Assembly: GCA_024400565.1 (NCBI GenBank)
Contig: JAKSMQ010000002.1
Coordinates: 1 to 64,000 of the forward strand
Length of the DNA stretch: 64,000 nucleotides
Direction: 5' to 3'
From: Bacteroidales bacterium
GTDB taxonomy: Bacteria; Bacteroidota; Bacteroidia; Bacteroidales; P3
The translations under genes were made by a program, and so were the position numbers. Every line of letters begins with the position of its first letter. Position 1 is the first letter of the stretch. Below, piece after piece: positions 36,921 through 44,797 of the stretch. The notes under the pieces were generated by a model. It did no database searches. It was not told the DNA's origin and saw only the letters and a program-made list of their open reading frames with translations.

Positions 36921-37201
36921 TTTCTTTTTGTTTTAAATTATTATTAAATGTTTTTGTTTTGAAGGATTCTACCTTCGATTCTTCACCCACGTGGGTACTT
37001 TTTCTTTTAAGTTTTTTCATATGCAAGGATATTTAAATTTTTTATTCTTTTTCCTTCAGTCCTTACATAGATAAATATAACAATGGATAGAATAAAAGTC
37101 AAGGAAATACAGAAAAAAAAATTGAACTTTTTTACACAATAGATAATACAATACTGATTTACAATATATAACAACAAAAACTTTTTTTTCAAAAATAGAA
37201 T
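36921..37201. other. AT-rich gene-free stretch upstream of the HU-like gene
   Basis: This 280-bp stretch is much richer in A and T than its surroundings. It contains one striking 12-bp perfect palindrome, ACCCACGTGGGT at 36985-36996, followed by a T run, about 65 bp upstream of the HU-like ATG. No matching TAnnTTTG promoter or gene is seen; a 61-codon frame inside is probably chance. The palindrome could be an operator for the HU-like gene. Confidence 0.4.
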
Positions 37202-37248
37202 AAAAAAGGAATAGCTCCGAGCCGAAGCTCAGAGCTATTCTCTTTTTT
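37202..37248 (-). terminator. Bidirectional-looking terminator after iorB
   Basis: GAATAGCTC (37209-37217) pairs with GAGCTATTC (37232-37240), with GAGC/GCTC pairing inside and a CGAA loop. On the minus strand CCTTTTTTA follows, closing the iorAB transcript 18 bp after its stop; T runs exist on both sides. Confidence 0.75.
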
Positions 37249-37265
37249 ATATTTAATACTATATA

Positions 37266-37829
37266 TTATTTGGCATCGCGACCGGCACGGATAGCGGCGA
37301 GGTTGCTGTTTACAACCTCCTCGCCCTTACGGCCGAAGATGTTCTGGATAGCTTTCTCAAGTTCTGCAAACTCGATGTCGAGATAGGGAGCAGCAGCACC
37401 GAGGAGAACCATGTTGGAGCGGGCCTTTACCTGCTTAGCGATCTCGTTAGCGTCGAAAGCCACGTGGTTCTTAACCTTATCGAGTTCAGCCATCACCTTG
37501 TCAAGTTCGGGATAGTTCTTGATGTTGATGAAAGGAGCACTATTGGTAATTACCCAACCATCCTTAGCAAGGAAGTTGATGTAACGGAGGCTCTCCATGG
37601 GCTCAGAGCTGAGGATGATGTCAGCTTTGCCCTCGGGGATAACGTCAGCAAAGATGGGCTCGCTGCTGATACGGAGGTGGCTGAATACGGAACCACCGCG
37701 CTGCGACATACCGTGGATTTCGCTCTGTTTAACATTCAGACCAACGCTGAGAGCTGCGTCGCTGATAATCTTGGCTACGGAAACGATACCATCGCCACCT
37801 ACGCCGCAAAGTATGATGTCTTTTTTCAT
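37266..37829 (-). CDS. iorB: Indolepyruvate:ferredoxin oxidoreductase, beta subunit
   Basis: IorB is the pyruvate-oxidoreductase gamma-domain partner of IorA. The complex decarboxylates aryl-pyruvates (indolepyruvate, phenylpyruvate) to aryl-acetyl-CoA and passes electrons to ferredoxin. The 187-residue product has the family blocks ILCGVGGDGIVSVAKII, EIHGMSQRGGSVFSHLRI and LLGAAAPYLDI. It follows iorA after 62 bp. Codon use is highly biased, suggesting strong expression. It could also work in reverse for aromatic amino acid synthesis from arylacetates. Confidence 0.93.
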   Translation of the reverse strand: MKKDIILCGVGGDGIVSVAKIISDAALSVGLNVKQSEIHGMSQRGGSVFSHLRISSEPIFADVIPEGKADIILSSEPMESLRYINFLAKDGWVITNSAPFINIKNYPELDKVMAELDKVKNHVAFDANEIAKQVKARSNMVLLGAAAPYLDIEFAELEKAIQNIFGRKGEEVVNSNLAAIRAGRDAK

Positions 37830-37891
37830 TTCTAATCGTTATTAAAGTTGTAAGGTTTATAAGATTAAGTGCCTAAACACAAAACTTAAAA

Positions 37892-39472
37892 CTACTTTTT
37901 GAGGTGCTTTTTGAGTTCTACGAGGCAGGTGCGGTGAGGAATGATGACGGAAACGCCATTGTAGTTGATTTCCTCTTCGAGAATCTTAACAAACTCGTCG
38001 TGGTTCTTGGGCAGGGGAACAATCTCGCGGATGTGATCTTCTTCTACGCCAAGGCCTGCACAGATCTTCCAAAGCTTGCTGTGGGCAGAAGAGGGCTGAC
38101 CGCCAGTCATAGCGGTGATGTCGTTGTCGAGAATCATTACAACAACGTTAGCCTTCTCGTTGACACAGTCCAAAAGACCAGTCATACCGCTGTGACCGAA
38201 AGTACCGTCGCCGATAACTGCGAACGAGGGGAAGATACCCATCTCGCTGGCACCCTTGGCCATAGTGATGGAAGCACCCATACAAACGGTGGTGTTGATA
38301 GCACCCATGTTGAAACCGAGGGTGTAGCATCCGATGTCGCCGAATACGCGGCCCTGTTCGTATTTCTTCAGTACGTCGAGTACTGCATTGTAGCTGTCAA
38401 TGTGGGGGCAACCCTGGCAGAGTGCGGGAGGACGGTTGGTAACAACCTCGGGGATAGCTGCACCAGCTTCAACTTCGCGGCCGAGAGCCTTGGCAACCTT
38501 CTCGGCGTTGAGCTCGCCGTCGCGACGGATAGTCTCGTCGAGGCGACCCATAACTTTCTTGCCTTTGCCGAGGAAACCTTTAACATGCTCTTCTACGTAG
38601 GGCTGACCATCTTCGAGAACGAGGATTTCGTCGCACTCGTCGTAGAGCTTGTTGATCATCTTATAGGGAAGAGGATACTGGGTTACCTTTACGACAGGAT
38701 AAGGACAATTGCCGCCAGGGAAGTTTTCCATCAGGTAGTTGAAAGCGATACCGGTGGTAATGATACCGAGTTTCTTGTCGGTACCCTCGAAATATTTGTT
38801 GAAACCGCTTTCTTCGCTGCTCTGGGTGAAGAGAGGCTGCTTGTCGATAAGGTTGCGATAGAGACGCTTTGCATTAGCGGGAAGCAGTACGAAGCTTGCG
38901 GGGTCGCTGGGAGCGGTAATGGGGTTCTGGGGGAGAGCAGCACGACGCTCAACACCGGCACGGCTGTGAGCCAGACGGGTGGGGATACGGTAGAGGATAG
39001 GAGTGCCGAGTTTCTCGGAGAGCTCGTAGCCGAAGAATACCATATCGTAAGCTTCCTGCTGGTTGCTGGGTTCAAGCATGGGGATCATTGCCCAGTGGCC
39101 GTAGTAGCGGCTGTCCTGCTCGTCCTGGCTGGAGAACATGGAGGGGTCGTCAGCTACAACAACAATAACGCCCTTGGTACCGATGATAGCGGCATTCATG
39201 AAGGGGTCGCCACAAACGTTGAGACCTACGTGTTTCATACAGGTCATAGCACGCTTACCGGCATAAGCAACGCCGATAGAAGCCTCGAGAGCGGTCTTCT
39301 CGTTAGCACACCAGTTGGCTACGATACCTTTTTCTTTAGCTTCTTTCGATTTGATTACAAACTCAGTAATCTGAGTGGAGGGGGTGCCAGGATAGCTGTT
39401 GATAGCACTACCGCCTGCGTCTATAAATGCTTGGGCAATGGCTTCGTCGCCCAGAAGGAGTGTTTTTGCCAT
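37892..39472 (-). CDS. iorA: Indolepyruvate:ferredoxin oxidoreductase, alpha subunit (without ferredoxin domain)
   Basis: The 526-residue product begins with the LLLGDEAIAQAFIDAGGSA domain typical of IorA, has PPALCQGCPHIDSYNAV, and a thiamine pyrophosphate-binding module with GDGTFGHSGMTGLLD and ILDNDITAMTGGQPS. It ends at IPHRTCLVELKKHLKK, so the two-cluster ferredoxin domain found at the C-terminus of longer IorA proteins (over 600 residues) is missing. Electrons must then leave by another route, perhaps directly to a separate ferredoxin. It is first in the iorA-iorB operon, with a consensus promoter 47 bp upstream. The open frame ends in a normal stop, so this is a shorter type rather than an obvious mutation. 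Confidence 0.92.
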   Translation of the reverse strand: MAKTLLLGDEAIAQAFIDAGGSAINSYPGTPSTQITEFVIKSKEAKEKGIVANWCANEKTALEASIGVAYAGKRAMTCMKHVGLNVCGDPFMNAAIIGTKGVIVVVADDPSMFSSQDEQDSRYYGHWAMIPMLEPSNQQEAYDMVFFGYELSEKLGTPILYRIPTRLAHSRAGVERRAALPQNPITAPSDPASFVLLPANAKRLYRNLIDKQPLFTQSSEESGFNKYFEGTDKKLGIITTGIAFNYLMENFPGGNCPYPVVKVTQYPLPYKMINKLYDECDEILVLEDGQPYVEEHVKGFLGKGKKVMGRLDETIRRDGELNAEKVAKALGREVEAGAAIPEVVTNRPPALCQGCPHIDSYNAVLDVLKKYEQGRVFGDIGCYTLGFNMGAINTTVCMGASITMAKGASEMGIFPSFAVIGDGTFGHSGMTGLLDCVNEKANVVVMILDNDITAMTGGQPSSAHSKLWKICAGLGVEEDHIREIVPLPKNHDEFVKILEEEINYNGVSVIIPHRTCLVELKKHLKK

Positions 39473-39518
39473 ATATTTGTATGTTTTTATTATGAATCTA
39501 TATTAAAATTTGAGTTTG

Positions 39519-39550
39519 CAAAATTAGTAAAAAGAATCGACATAGACAAA
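39519..39550 (-). promoter_or_regulatory. iorAB promoter
   Basis: On the minus strand TTTG at 39550-39547 and TAATTTTG at 39526-39519 are separated by exactly 20 bp, matching the Bacteroidota consensus. The leader to the iorA ATG is about 40 nt. Confidence 0.7.
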
Positions 39551-39567
39551 TCATTTTACTAATCTAC

Positions 39568-41079
39568 TCATTTTCTACTAATTGAAAGGATAAAACTTAC
39601 TATTCTTTCGGGCACCTCGGGGTCGATGGTCTGCTCAATGAAGAGACTTTCCGAAGGGCTGCCCGTGGTACATTTCTGGAAGAAATGGTTGAGTCCTACC
39701 AGGAGTCCTGTCTGAACATTTTTATTGTTAAGGCAGAGCATGTTTATTCTCTCAATATTCTCAGCCGTCACCTGACAGTCAAGAACGCCATTGAGAGCCA
39801 GAATGGGACATTTCACCTTGGGCAGATAGGTGGCGGGGTCGAGTTGCAGGAAGGCTCTTATCCATGGATGGTTAAGCTGCTGGGCCCACACATAGGAGTC
39901 GGTATGGCGAAGGCTGATCTGCTTCTGTTCCTCCTTGGTGAGTGAGGCCGCATGGCGGTCGATAATACTGGCCACCTTCTTCTGCATCTCCTCGTCGGGA
40001 GTGGCTGATGCAATGGAGAATATCTCTTTTATGCATTCCATACGGATTTTGCAAAGACGCTCATCCACACCTTGGGCACGCATGATGGCTCCGTTCTGCT
40101 GAATCAGAACTTCCGAGCCCGAATATCCGGGACCTGCCATCATTACCACGAATGCCACCTTCCTGTTACGGGCGGCGATGATGGGGGCTATGGCTCCGCC
40201 CTCGCTATGGCCCAGGATGCCCACCTGGCGGGAATCTACCTCGGGACGCTTTCTCAGGTAGTTGAACATGGCCTCAGCATCGTCGGCAAAATCCCATGTT
40301 GTCGCCGTAGCCACTTCGCCTTTGGACCCGCCCACGCCACGGTCGTCGTAGCGGAGGGTTGCAATACCCTGCTTGGCCAGCTCGTTGGCCAATATGAGGA
40401 AAGGCTTGTGGAGATAGACCTCCTCGTCGCGGTTCTGCTGTCCGCTTCCCGACACCAGGACGACAGCAGTATAGCCCTTTTCGCCCGTAGCAGCTATGGT
40501 CGGAATAGCCAGCGTTCCAGCCAGTTCTACCTCGTTGCCCTTCTTGTCCTTGTGTTTGACAACAACCTGTTCGGCTCGGAAGGCATAAGGGGGTTCTGGG
40601 GTCTGGGGACGGTTGAAAGTGGTCATAGTGTCACAAGGGGTAAGCCTGATATCGAAGCGACTCATTCCCTGACGGAAAGTACCCGTAAAGGTAGAATCCT
40701 TGTGACTGTACACCAAGGTCATCTTCACGCCCAGACCTGGGATTGAGAAACGGAGGGTATCGTTGACAAAGGAGAAGTCGTCGTCGGCCTGAAAAGGCTG
40801 TGGAGTCTGCATAGGACTGTATAATACAGGATAGAGGTCGGTAAGCAGATGGTCGCCCGACTGGCCTGTCATCTGTTTGATTATATTGAGGGCATTCTCA
40901 GTACTCTCGGCATTCTTCGTCTTCCATTCCGAGAAGAGATTCTGCATACACAGGTTGATCGGAAGAGAGGCTTCCTCCAGGACACCTTCCCACCAGCGGT
41001 TCTTCCACTCGGGAGGAATCTGGGCAAAGGAGGTAGAAAGAATCAGGGTAAAGAGCGATACGAGTAGTAAGCGTTTCAT
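39568..41079 (-). CDS. Exported alpha/beta hydrolase
   Basis: The 503-residue product has a signal peptide (residues 1-19, ending TSFA) and a N-terminal region of about 150 residues with no recognised domain, probably a DUF3887-like or beta-barrel accessory fold. The alpha/beta hydrolase domain follows: the oxyanion region VVLVSGSGQQNRDEE, the nucleophile elbow GHSEGG, and an Asp/His pair near the end (NGVLDCQV and GLNHFFQK). Such proteins act as periplasmic or cell-surface esterases or peptidases; the substrate is unknown. It is last in a minus-strand cluster behind gldD, 29 bp downstream. Confidence 0.85.
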   Translation of the reverse strand: MKRLLLVSLFTLILSTSFAQIPPEWKNRWWEGVLEEASLPINLCMQNLFSEWKTKNAESTENALNIIKQMTGQSGDHLLTDLYPVLYSPMQTPQPFQADDDFSFVNDTLRFSIPGLGVKMTLVYSHKDSTFTGTFRQGMSRFDIRLTPCDTMTTFNRPQTPEPPYAFRAEQVVVKHKDKKGNEVELAGTLAIPTIAATGEKGYTAVVLVSGSGQQNRDEEVYLHKPFLILANELAKQGIATLRYDDRGVGGSKGEVATATTWDFADDAEAMFNYLRKRPEVDSRQVGILGHSEGGAIAPIIAARNRKVAFVVMMAGPGYSGSEVLIQQNGAIMRAQGVDERLCKIRMECIKEIFSIASATPDEEMQKKVASIIDRHAASLTKEEQKQISLRHTDSYVWAQQLNHPWIRAFLQLDPATYLPKVKCPILALNGVLDCQVTAENIERINMLCLNNKNVQTGLLVGLNHFFQKCTTGSPSESLFIEQTIDPEVPERIVSFILSISRK

Positions 41080-41108
41080 GGTCAGTTTTGTTTACATGGT
41101 TATGCGTG

Positions 41109-41693
41109 TTATTCTCTCCAGCGGAGGGTTTCGAGCAGATGGACAAGGTCCTTCTGCAGATAGTCGAGCACAGGAGCCAGACTGTCGTTGTTGGGTGTGC
41201 AGTCGAGATAGAGACTACCGCGAAGGAAATGGTTCACGCTGTCGGTCACCCAGAACTGATAGGTAGAAGCCACGTTGCTTCCCTTGAGAAGATAAGTGGT
41301 GGCATAGACCCTGTTGTGGGGATCGACATAGTTATTTTCATCTACGCCCGAAGAATAATCGAAATGCATCTTCAGCAGCTCGTAGCTTGTATCTATCTGG
41401 CCGCGGAGGTCCTGAGGACCAGCCAGGGGCTTATAGCTCAGGAACACGACGCCCTTATAGTCGGGATAGAGCACATCTACCCATTTGTCGCGGCGTTCGT
41501 TCTTCTTTACCGACACATTGGCGTTGGTTGCACACTCAAAGGTAAATGGGAGAGCGGCTGTATCAAATGAGGTATACTCCTTGGGCGGGAAATCAAAGCG
41601 GAGATAGGCTACGGGCTTGGGCGTATAGTCGTTATTGCTACAGCCTGCAAGGAGCAATATTGAAACAAGACTTAGAAAAAGTATCTTCTTCAT
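41109..41693 (-). CDS. gldD: GldD lipoprotein
   Basis: The 194-residue product is a lipoprotein: LLLAGC puts the lipidated cysteine at C18. The mature part matches GldD, a protein needed for gliding in Flavobacterium and found widely in Bacteroidota: YTPKPVAYLRFDFPPKEY, PFTFEC, VLYPDYKGVVFLSYKPL, STYQFWVTDSVNHFLRGSLYLDC and PNNDSLAPVLDYLQKDL. In gliding species gldD lies near gldE; here no other gld or type IX secretion gene is in the window. Non-gliding Bacteroidales also keep gldD, so a general envelope role is likely. It sits between the methyltransferase-like gene and the hydrolase. Confidence 0.88.
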   Translation of the reverse strand: MKKILFLSLVSILLLAGCSNNDYTPKPVAYLRFDFPPKEYTSFDTAALPFTFECATNANVSVKKNERRDKWVDVLYPDYKGVVFLSYKPLAGPQDLRGQIDTSYELLKMHFDYSSGVDENNYVDPHNRVYATTYLLKGSNVASTYQFWVTDSVNHFLRGSLYLDCTPNNDSLAPVLDYLQKDLVHLLETLRWRE

Positions 41694-41722
41694 AGCGGGA
41701 AATGTATTTCTTTTCAGGTTTA

Positions 41723-42172
41723 TTATCTCAGGACCAGATGCTGCTTGCTCAGTTTCCTGTCAAAGAGCACTATTCCTGTATGGTAAAGGTCGATTGTAGT
41801 CGTGGCTTCAGCCAACGCACAACATTGTTTCCATTGTTCCTCTCTTGCCCTGTTGCGATGGGGGAATGGAACCAGAAGGATATCGTTGGGCGTGATGGGC
41901 TGCTGCCCCCAGGCCATCAGTTTGGTTTCGGGAGCGGCATGGCCTACAATCCGCTTTATCTTATCGTCGTGGGTTATCACAAACAGGGCGTGAGGTCTCA
42001 GATGGTTGCTCATCTTGTAGACCGTCTCTTCGAAATGGTTTTCAATACCCAGAAGCACGCGTCTGCGACGGCCGAGTCTTGCAAACAATACCTTGCGGTA
42101 GAGATTGAACACAAACGGCGAATGCAGATTGTATTGCGTTTTGGCTTTGAGTATGAAACCGACCCTGTTCAC
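41723..42172 (-). CDS. Short relative of a Bacteroidales methyltransferase family, core apparently lost
   Basis: The 149-residue product starts with GTG, 18 bp after the pcm stop. Its beginning (KAKTQYNLHSPFVFNLYRKV) and its end (IDLYHTGIVLFDRKLSKQHLVLR) resemble the ends of a class of Bacteroidota SAM-dependent methyltransferases of about 230-260 residues. The middle, which in those proteins carries the SAM-binding glycine motif and the DGNH-type loop, is short and lacks them here. It may be a catalytically dead remnant or a repurposed small protein. Family assignment rests on memory of the pattern and is moderate. No frameshift is apparent. Confidence 0.6.
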   Translation of the reverse strand: MNRVGFILKAKTQYNLHSPFVFNLYRKVLFARLGRRRRVLLGIENHFEETVYKMSNHLRPHALFVITHDDKIKRIVGHAAPETKLMAWGQQPITPNDILLVPFPHRNRAREEQWKQCCALAEATTTIDLYHTGIVLFDRKLSKQHLVLR

Positions 42173-42190
42173 TTGAGTTATGATATTTTG

Positions 42191-42841
42191 TCAGAACTGT
42201 CTTCCGCCCAGCATAGGCACGAAACGGAAATCGCCAAAGGTTTCTATAACAGGTTCGCCCTCAGTCTTGAGGAGACGTTGCATCTTCTGATGCTCATCGC
42301 CTACGGGAATGACCATATAGCCGCCCACCTTAAGCTGGTCGACCAGGGGCTGGGGAATATAGGGAGCTCCGCACGTAATGATGATACGATCGTAGGGGCT
42401 GTAGTCTATCTCGGTAAGGCCTTTGTATCCGTCGCCGAGGAAACATTGGGCACGATAGTGCTGCTCGGCCAGAAGGCGTTTGGTCTTGTCGAAAAGACCT
42501 TTCTGGCGTTCGATAGAGAACACTCGGGCTCCCATCTTGCAGAGTACCGCCGTCTGGTAGCCGCTACCCGTTCCTATCTCCAGCACCTTCATGCCAGGTT
42601 TGAGTTCGAGCAGCTGACTCTGAAAGGCTACGGTAGAGGGATGAGAGATGGTCTGGTCGCAGTTGATAGGAAGAGCCCTGTCGTCGTAGGCATGATTGTC
42701 GAGGGCCGAATCCATAAAGAAATGGCGGGGCACTTCGTTCATGGCTCTCAGCACATTCTCGTCGGTTATTCCTTTAGCCCGCAGAGCCTGTACCATGCGA
42801 TGACGCATTCCCTGGTGTTTAAGTGTGTCGATATGTGGCAT
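42191..42841 (-). CDS. pcm: Protein-L-isoaspartate O-methyltransferase
   Basis: Pcm repairs isoaspartyl residues in aged proteins by methylation. The 216-residue product has the usual length and family blocks: MNEVPRHFFMD, DRALPINCDQTISHPSTVAFQSQLL, the SAM motif VLEIGTGSGYQTAVL, and IIITCGAPYIPQPLVDQLKVGG. It follows the HAD gene after 6 bp in a compact minus-strand cluster. Confidence 0.95.
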   Translation of the reverse strand: MPHIDTLKHQGMRHRMVQALRAKGITDENVLRAMNEVPRHFFMDSALDNHAYDDRALPINCDQTISHPSTVAFQSQLLELKPGMKVLEIGTGSGYQTAVLCKMGARVFSIERQKGLFDKTKRLLAEQHYRAQCFLGDGYKGLTEIDYSPYDRIIITCGAPYIPQPLVDQLKVGGYMVIPVGDEHQKMQRLLKTEGEPVIETFGDFRFVPMLGGRQF

Positions 42842-42847
42842 AGAGCG

Positions 42848-43477
42848 TTAGTCGTTTTTGAGTTTGAAATCCTCGTCGAAGAGTTGGGTGAGGTCGGTAT
42901 CGGGGTCGAGACGCAACGCCTTGAGGCCTGCCTTTCGGGCTCCCTCACAATGGCCCTCGCGATCATCAATCATCAGAGTCTCTTCGGGGTTGAGCTGGTA
43001 TTTGTTCAGAATATGACTGAAAGCCTGAAGGCTGGGCTTGCGGCATCCGATAGCATGGGAGAAGAAGGCCTCCTCGAAACATTGACCTGTAAAATCGAAT
43101 CCTGCCCTTCGACCCAGCTCTTCCTTAAAGAAGAGGGCATTTATCTCATCGCTATTGCTCAGCAGGAAGGTCCGATAATGGTTTCTTACCCCTTTCAGAA
43201 GTTCCACATGACTCATGGGGAATGCCGTAATGAGGGTATTCCAGCAATCGGTTATCTCTTCGTCCGACAAATTGCATCCAAGCAGGCTGCGTACCTCGTC
43301 GAAGAAGACACGGCTGCTTATCTCGTCGCTTTCGAAGCGTTCGGTAAGGCCCGAACCCACCAGCAGGTCATAGGGTTTCTCTGCCCCTACTCCCAAGGCG
43401 TGGAAACGCTGGTCGATAAGGTCGAGGTCGATGGTGATAACAGGCCCGCAAAGATCGAAGATAATATTCTTAATCAT
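42848..43477 (-). CDS. HAD-family hydrolase
   Basis: The 209-residue product is a HAD subclass IA phosphatase-like protein, similar in layout to YihX. Motif I is IFDLCGPVITIDLD, motif II the LLSNSDEINALFF serine region, motif III a lysine in GCRKPSLQAF, and motif IV MIDDREGHCEGARKAG. A four-helix cap lies at about residues 15-85. Substrate unknown, probably a sugar or nucleotide phosphate. It sits 9 bp downstream of thiL in the same cluster, which hints at but does not prove a phosphate-metabolism role. Confidence 0.88.
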   Translation of the reverse strand: MIKNIIFDLCGPVITIDLDLIDQRFHALGVGAEKPYDLLVGSGLTERFESDEISSRVFFDEVRSLLGCNLSDEEITDCWNTLITAFPMSHVELLKGVRNHYRTFLLSNSDEINALFFKEELGRRAGFDFTGQCFEEAFFSHAIGCRKPSLQAFSHILNKYQLNPEETLMIDDREGHCEGARKAGLKALRLDPDTDLTQLFDEDFKLKND

Positions 43478-43486
43478 GGTCGGAAA

Positions 43487-44545
43487 CTATTCTTCGTGAG
43501 CCTGCCAGCCCTGAGCCACAAGGGTGATGGTGGTATTCTGAGGGGTTACCATTACGGCGGGCATACCCTTCTCGGTAATATGACCTATGATGGTAATCTC
43601 CTTGCTGTCTTTGAGTTTGTCGTAGTCTTTCTGACTGATGGTGAAGAGCAGTTCGTAGTCCTCGCCTCCATTGAGGGCGTTGCTTACGGGGAGCATATTC
43701 TTGCTCATCTCGGAGCAGACGCGGGTGGTCTGATAGTCGATGGGGAGTTTCTCCTCGTACACCTCGCAGCCGCAGTCCGACTGTTTGCAGATATGGAGCA
43801 ATTCGGAGGCCAGACCGTCGCTTACATCTATCATCGAGGTGGGAACAATGTCCTTCTCGGCCAGCATCTTCACGATGTCGATACGGGGCTCGGGCTTAAG
43901 ATAGCGTTCGAGGATGTAGTCGTAGCTGTCCAGGTCGGGCTGGAAGTTGGGGTTGGCCTGGTAGGTCACCTTTTCGCGTTCCAGTACCAGCAGTCCCGAA
44001 TAGGCACTTCCGAGGTCGCCGCTCACGCAGATCAGGTCATGCAGCTGGGCTCCCTTTCGGTAGGTAATACGCTCTTTGTCTACCTCGCCTATGGAGGTTA
44101 CGGTAATGATGATGCCCGAGAGAGAGGTATTGGTATCGCCGCCCACCAGGTCGACATCATAGCGTTCGCAACAGATACGGATACCTGCATACAGCTCTTC
44201 GAGGGCCTCGACGCTGAAACGGTTGCTGACAGCCACGCTTACCAGCACCTGTCTGGGGATGGCATTCATGGCGGCGATATTGCTCAGGCTGGTTGCTACA
44301 GCCTTATAGCCCAGATGTTTCAGAGGGGTATACATCATGTCGAAATGTACGCCTTCTACCAAGGTATCGGTACTGACAACAGTCTTTTTCTTGCCCGTTC
44401 CTATCACGGCACAGTCGTCGCCCACGCCTTTCACGGTACTTTTGTTCTGGGTCTTGAATCCGTCGGTCAGTCGGTTGATGAGGGCAAATTCGCCCAGCTG
44501 GCTCAGTTCGGTACGTCCTTCTTCTTCGTATTGCAGGTTGTCCAT
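43487..44545 (-). CDS. thiL: Thiamine-monophosphate kinase
   Basis: ThiL phosphorylates thiamine monophosphate to the diphosphate cofactor. The 352-residue product has the PurM-like ATP-grasp layout: GEFALINRLT at the N-terminus, VKGVGDDCAVI, STDTLVEGVHFD, VSGDLGSAYSGLLVLE, MIDVSDGLASELLHICKQS and ALNGGEDYELLFTI. It is the first gene of the minus-strand cluster thiL-HAD-pcm-remnant-gldD-hydrolase. TPP is needed by IorA, encoded 4 kb away, but the link is functional only. Confidence 0.95.
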   Translation of the reverse strand: MDNLQYEEEGRTELSQLGEFALINRLTDGFKTQNKSTVKGVGDDCAVIGTGKKKTVVSTDTLVEGVHFDMMYTPLKHLGYKAVATSLSNIAAMNAIPRQVLVSVAVSNRFSVEALEELYAGIRICCERYDVDLVGGDTNTSLSGIIITVTSIGEVDKERITYRKGAQLHDLICVSGDLGSAYSGLLVLEREKVTYQANPNFQPDLDSYDYILERYLKPEPRIDIVKMLAEKDIVPTSMIDVSDGLASELLHICKQSDCGCEVYEEKLPIDYQTTRVCSEMSKNMLPVSNALNGGEDYELLFTISQKDYDKLKDSKEITIIGHITEKGMPAVMVTPQNTTITLVAQGWQAHEE

Positions 44546-44632
44546 GTTCTTTGTGCTTATTTATTTTAGATATATAATAACGGCACAAATCGATATTTAT
44601 TGCATTTTCTCTTCAATATGCCAATATTTTTG

Positions 44633-44640
44633 TATCTTTG
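44633..44640 (+). promoter_or_regulatory. -7 element upstream of dus
   Basis: TATCTTTG (TAnnTTTG) lies 157 bp before the dus ATG, with no clear TTTG at -33. If used, the leader would be about 150 nt and C/T rich; I see no known riboswitch in it. Confidence 0.4.
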
Positions 44641-44797
44641 CATTCGGAAACAGGAAGGAATCTGGTCTCGAAATGTTTCATTCTCACCACACTTGACCCG
44701 TTTTTGAACAATTCCCTCTCCCCGAAGAAATCCCTACGAAGGTCCTCCTATCCGATATTGCCCACAACTACCCTAACGATTAAGAACTCCCAATAAT

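Noticed and set aside
37007..37192. 61-codon frame in the AT-rich leader of the HU-like gene
   Set aside because: Composition explains it: it is Phe, Ile and Lys rich with no start signal.
37904..39562. Open frame of over 550 codons opposite iorA, and a similar one opposite the hydratase (7989-9695)
   Set aside because: Both are antisense to clear genes with strong codon bias, which produces long mirror frames.
42191..42193. Read-through fusion of pcm with the downstream methyltransferase-like gene (same frame)
   Set aside because: A normal TGA ends pcm at its family length, and the next frame has its own GTG start.
41702..44569. Open frame of 955 codons on the plus strand opposite thiL-HAD-pcm-gldD
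   Set aside because: It is antisense to five well-supported genes and has no family features; it follows from their codon bias.
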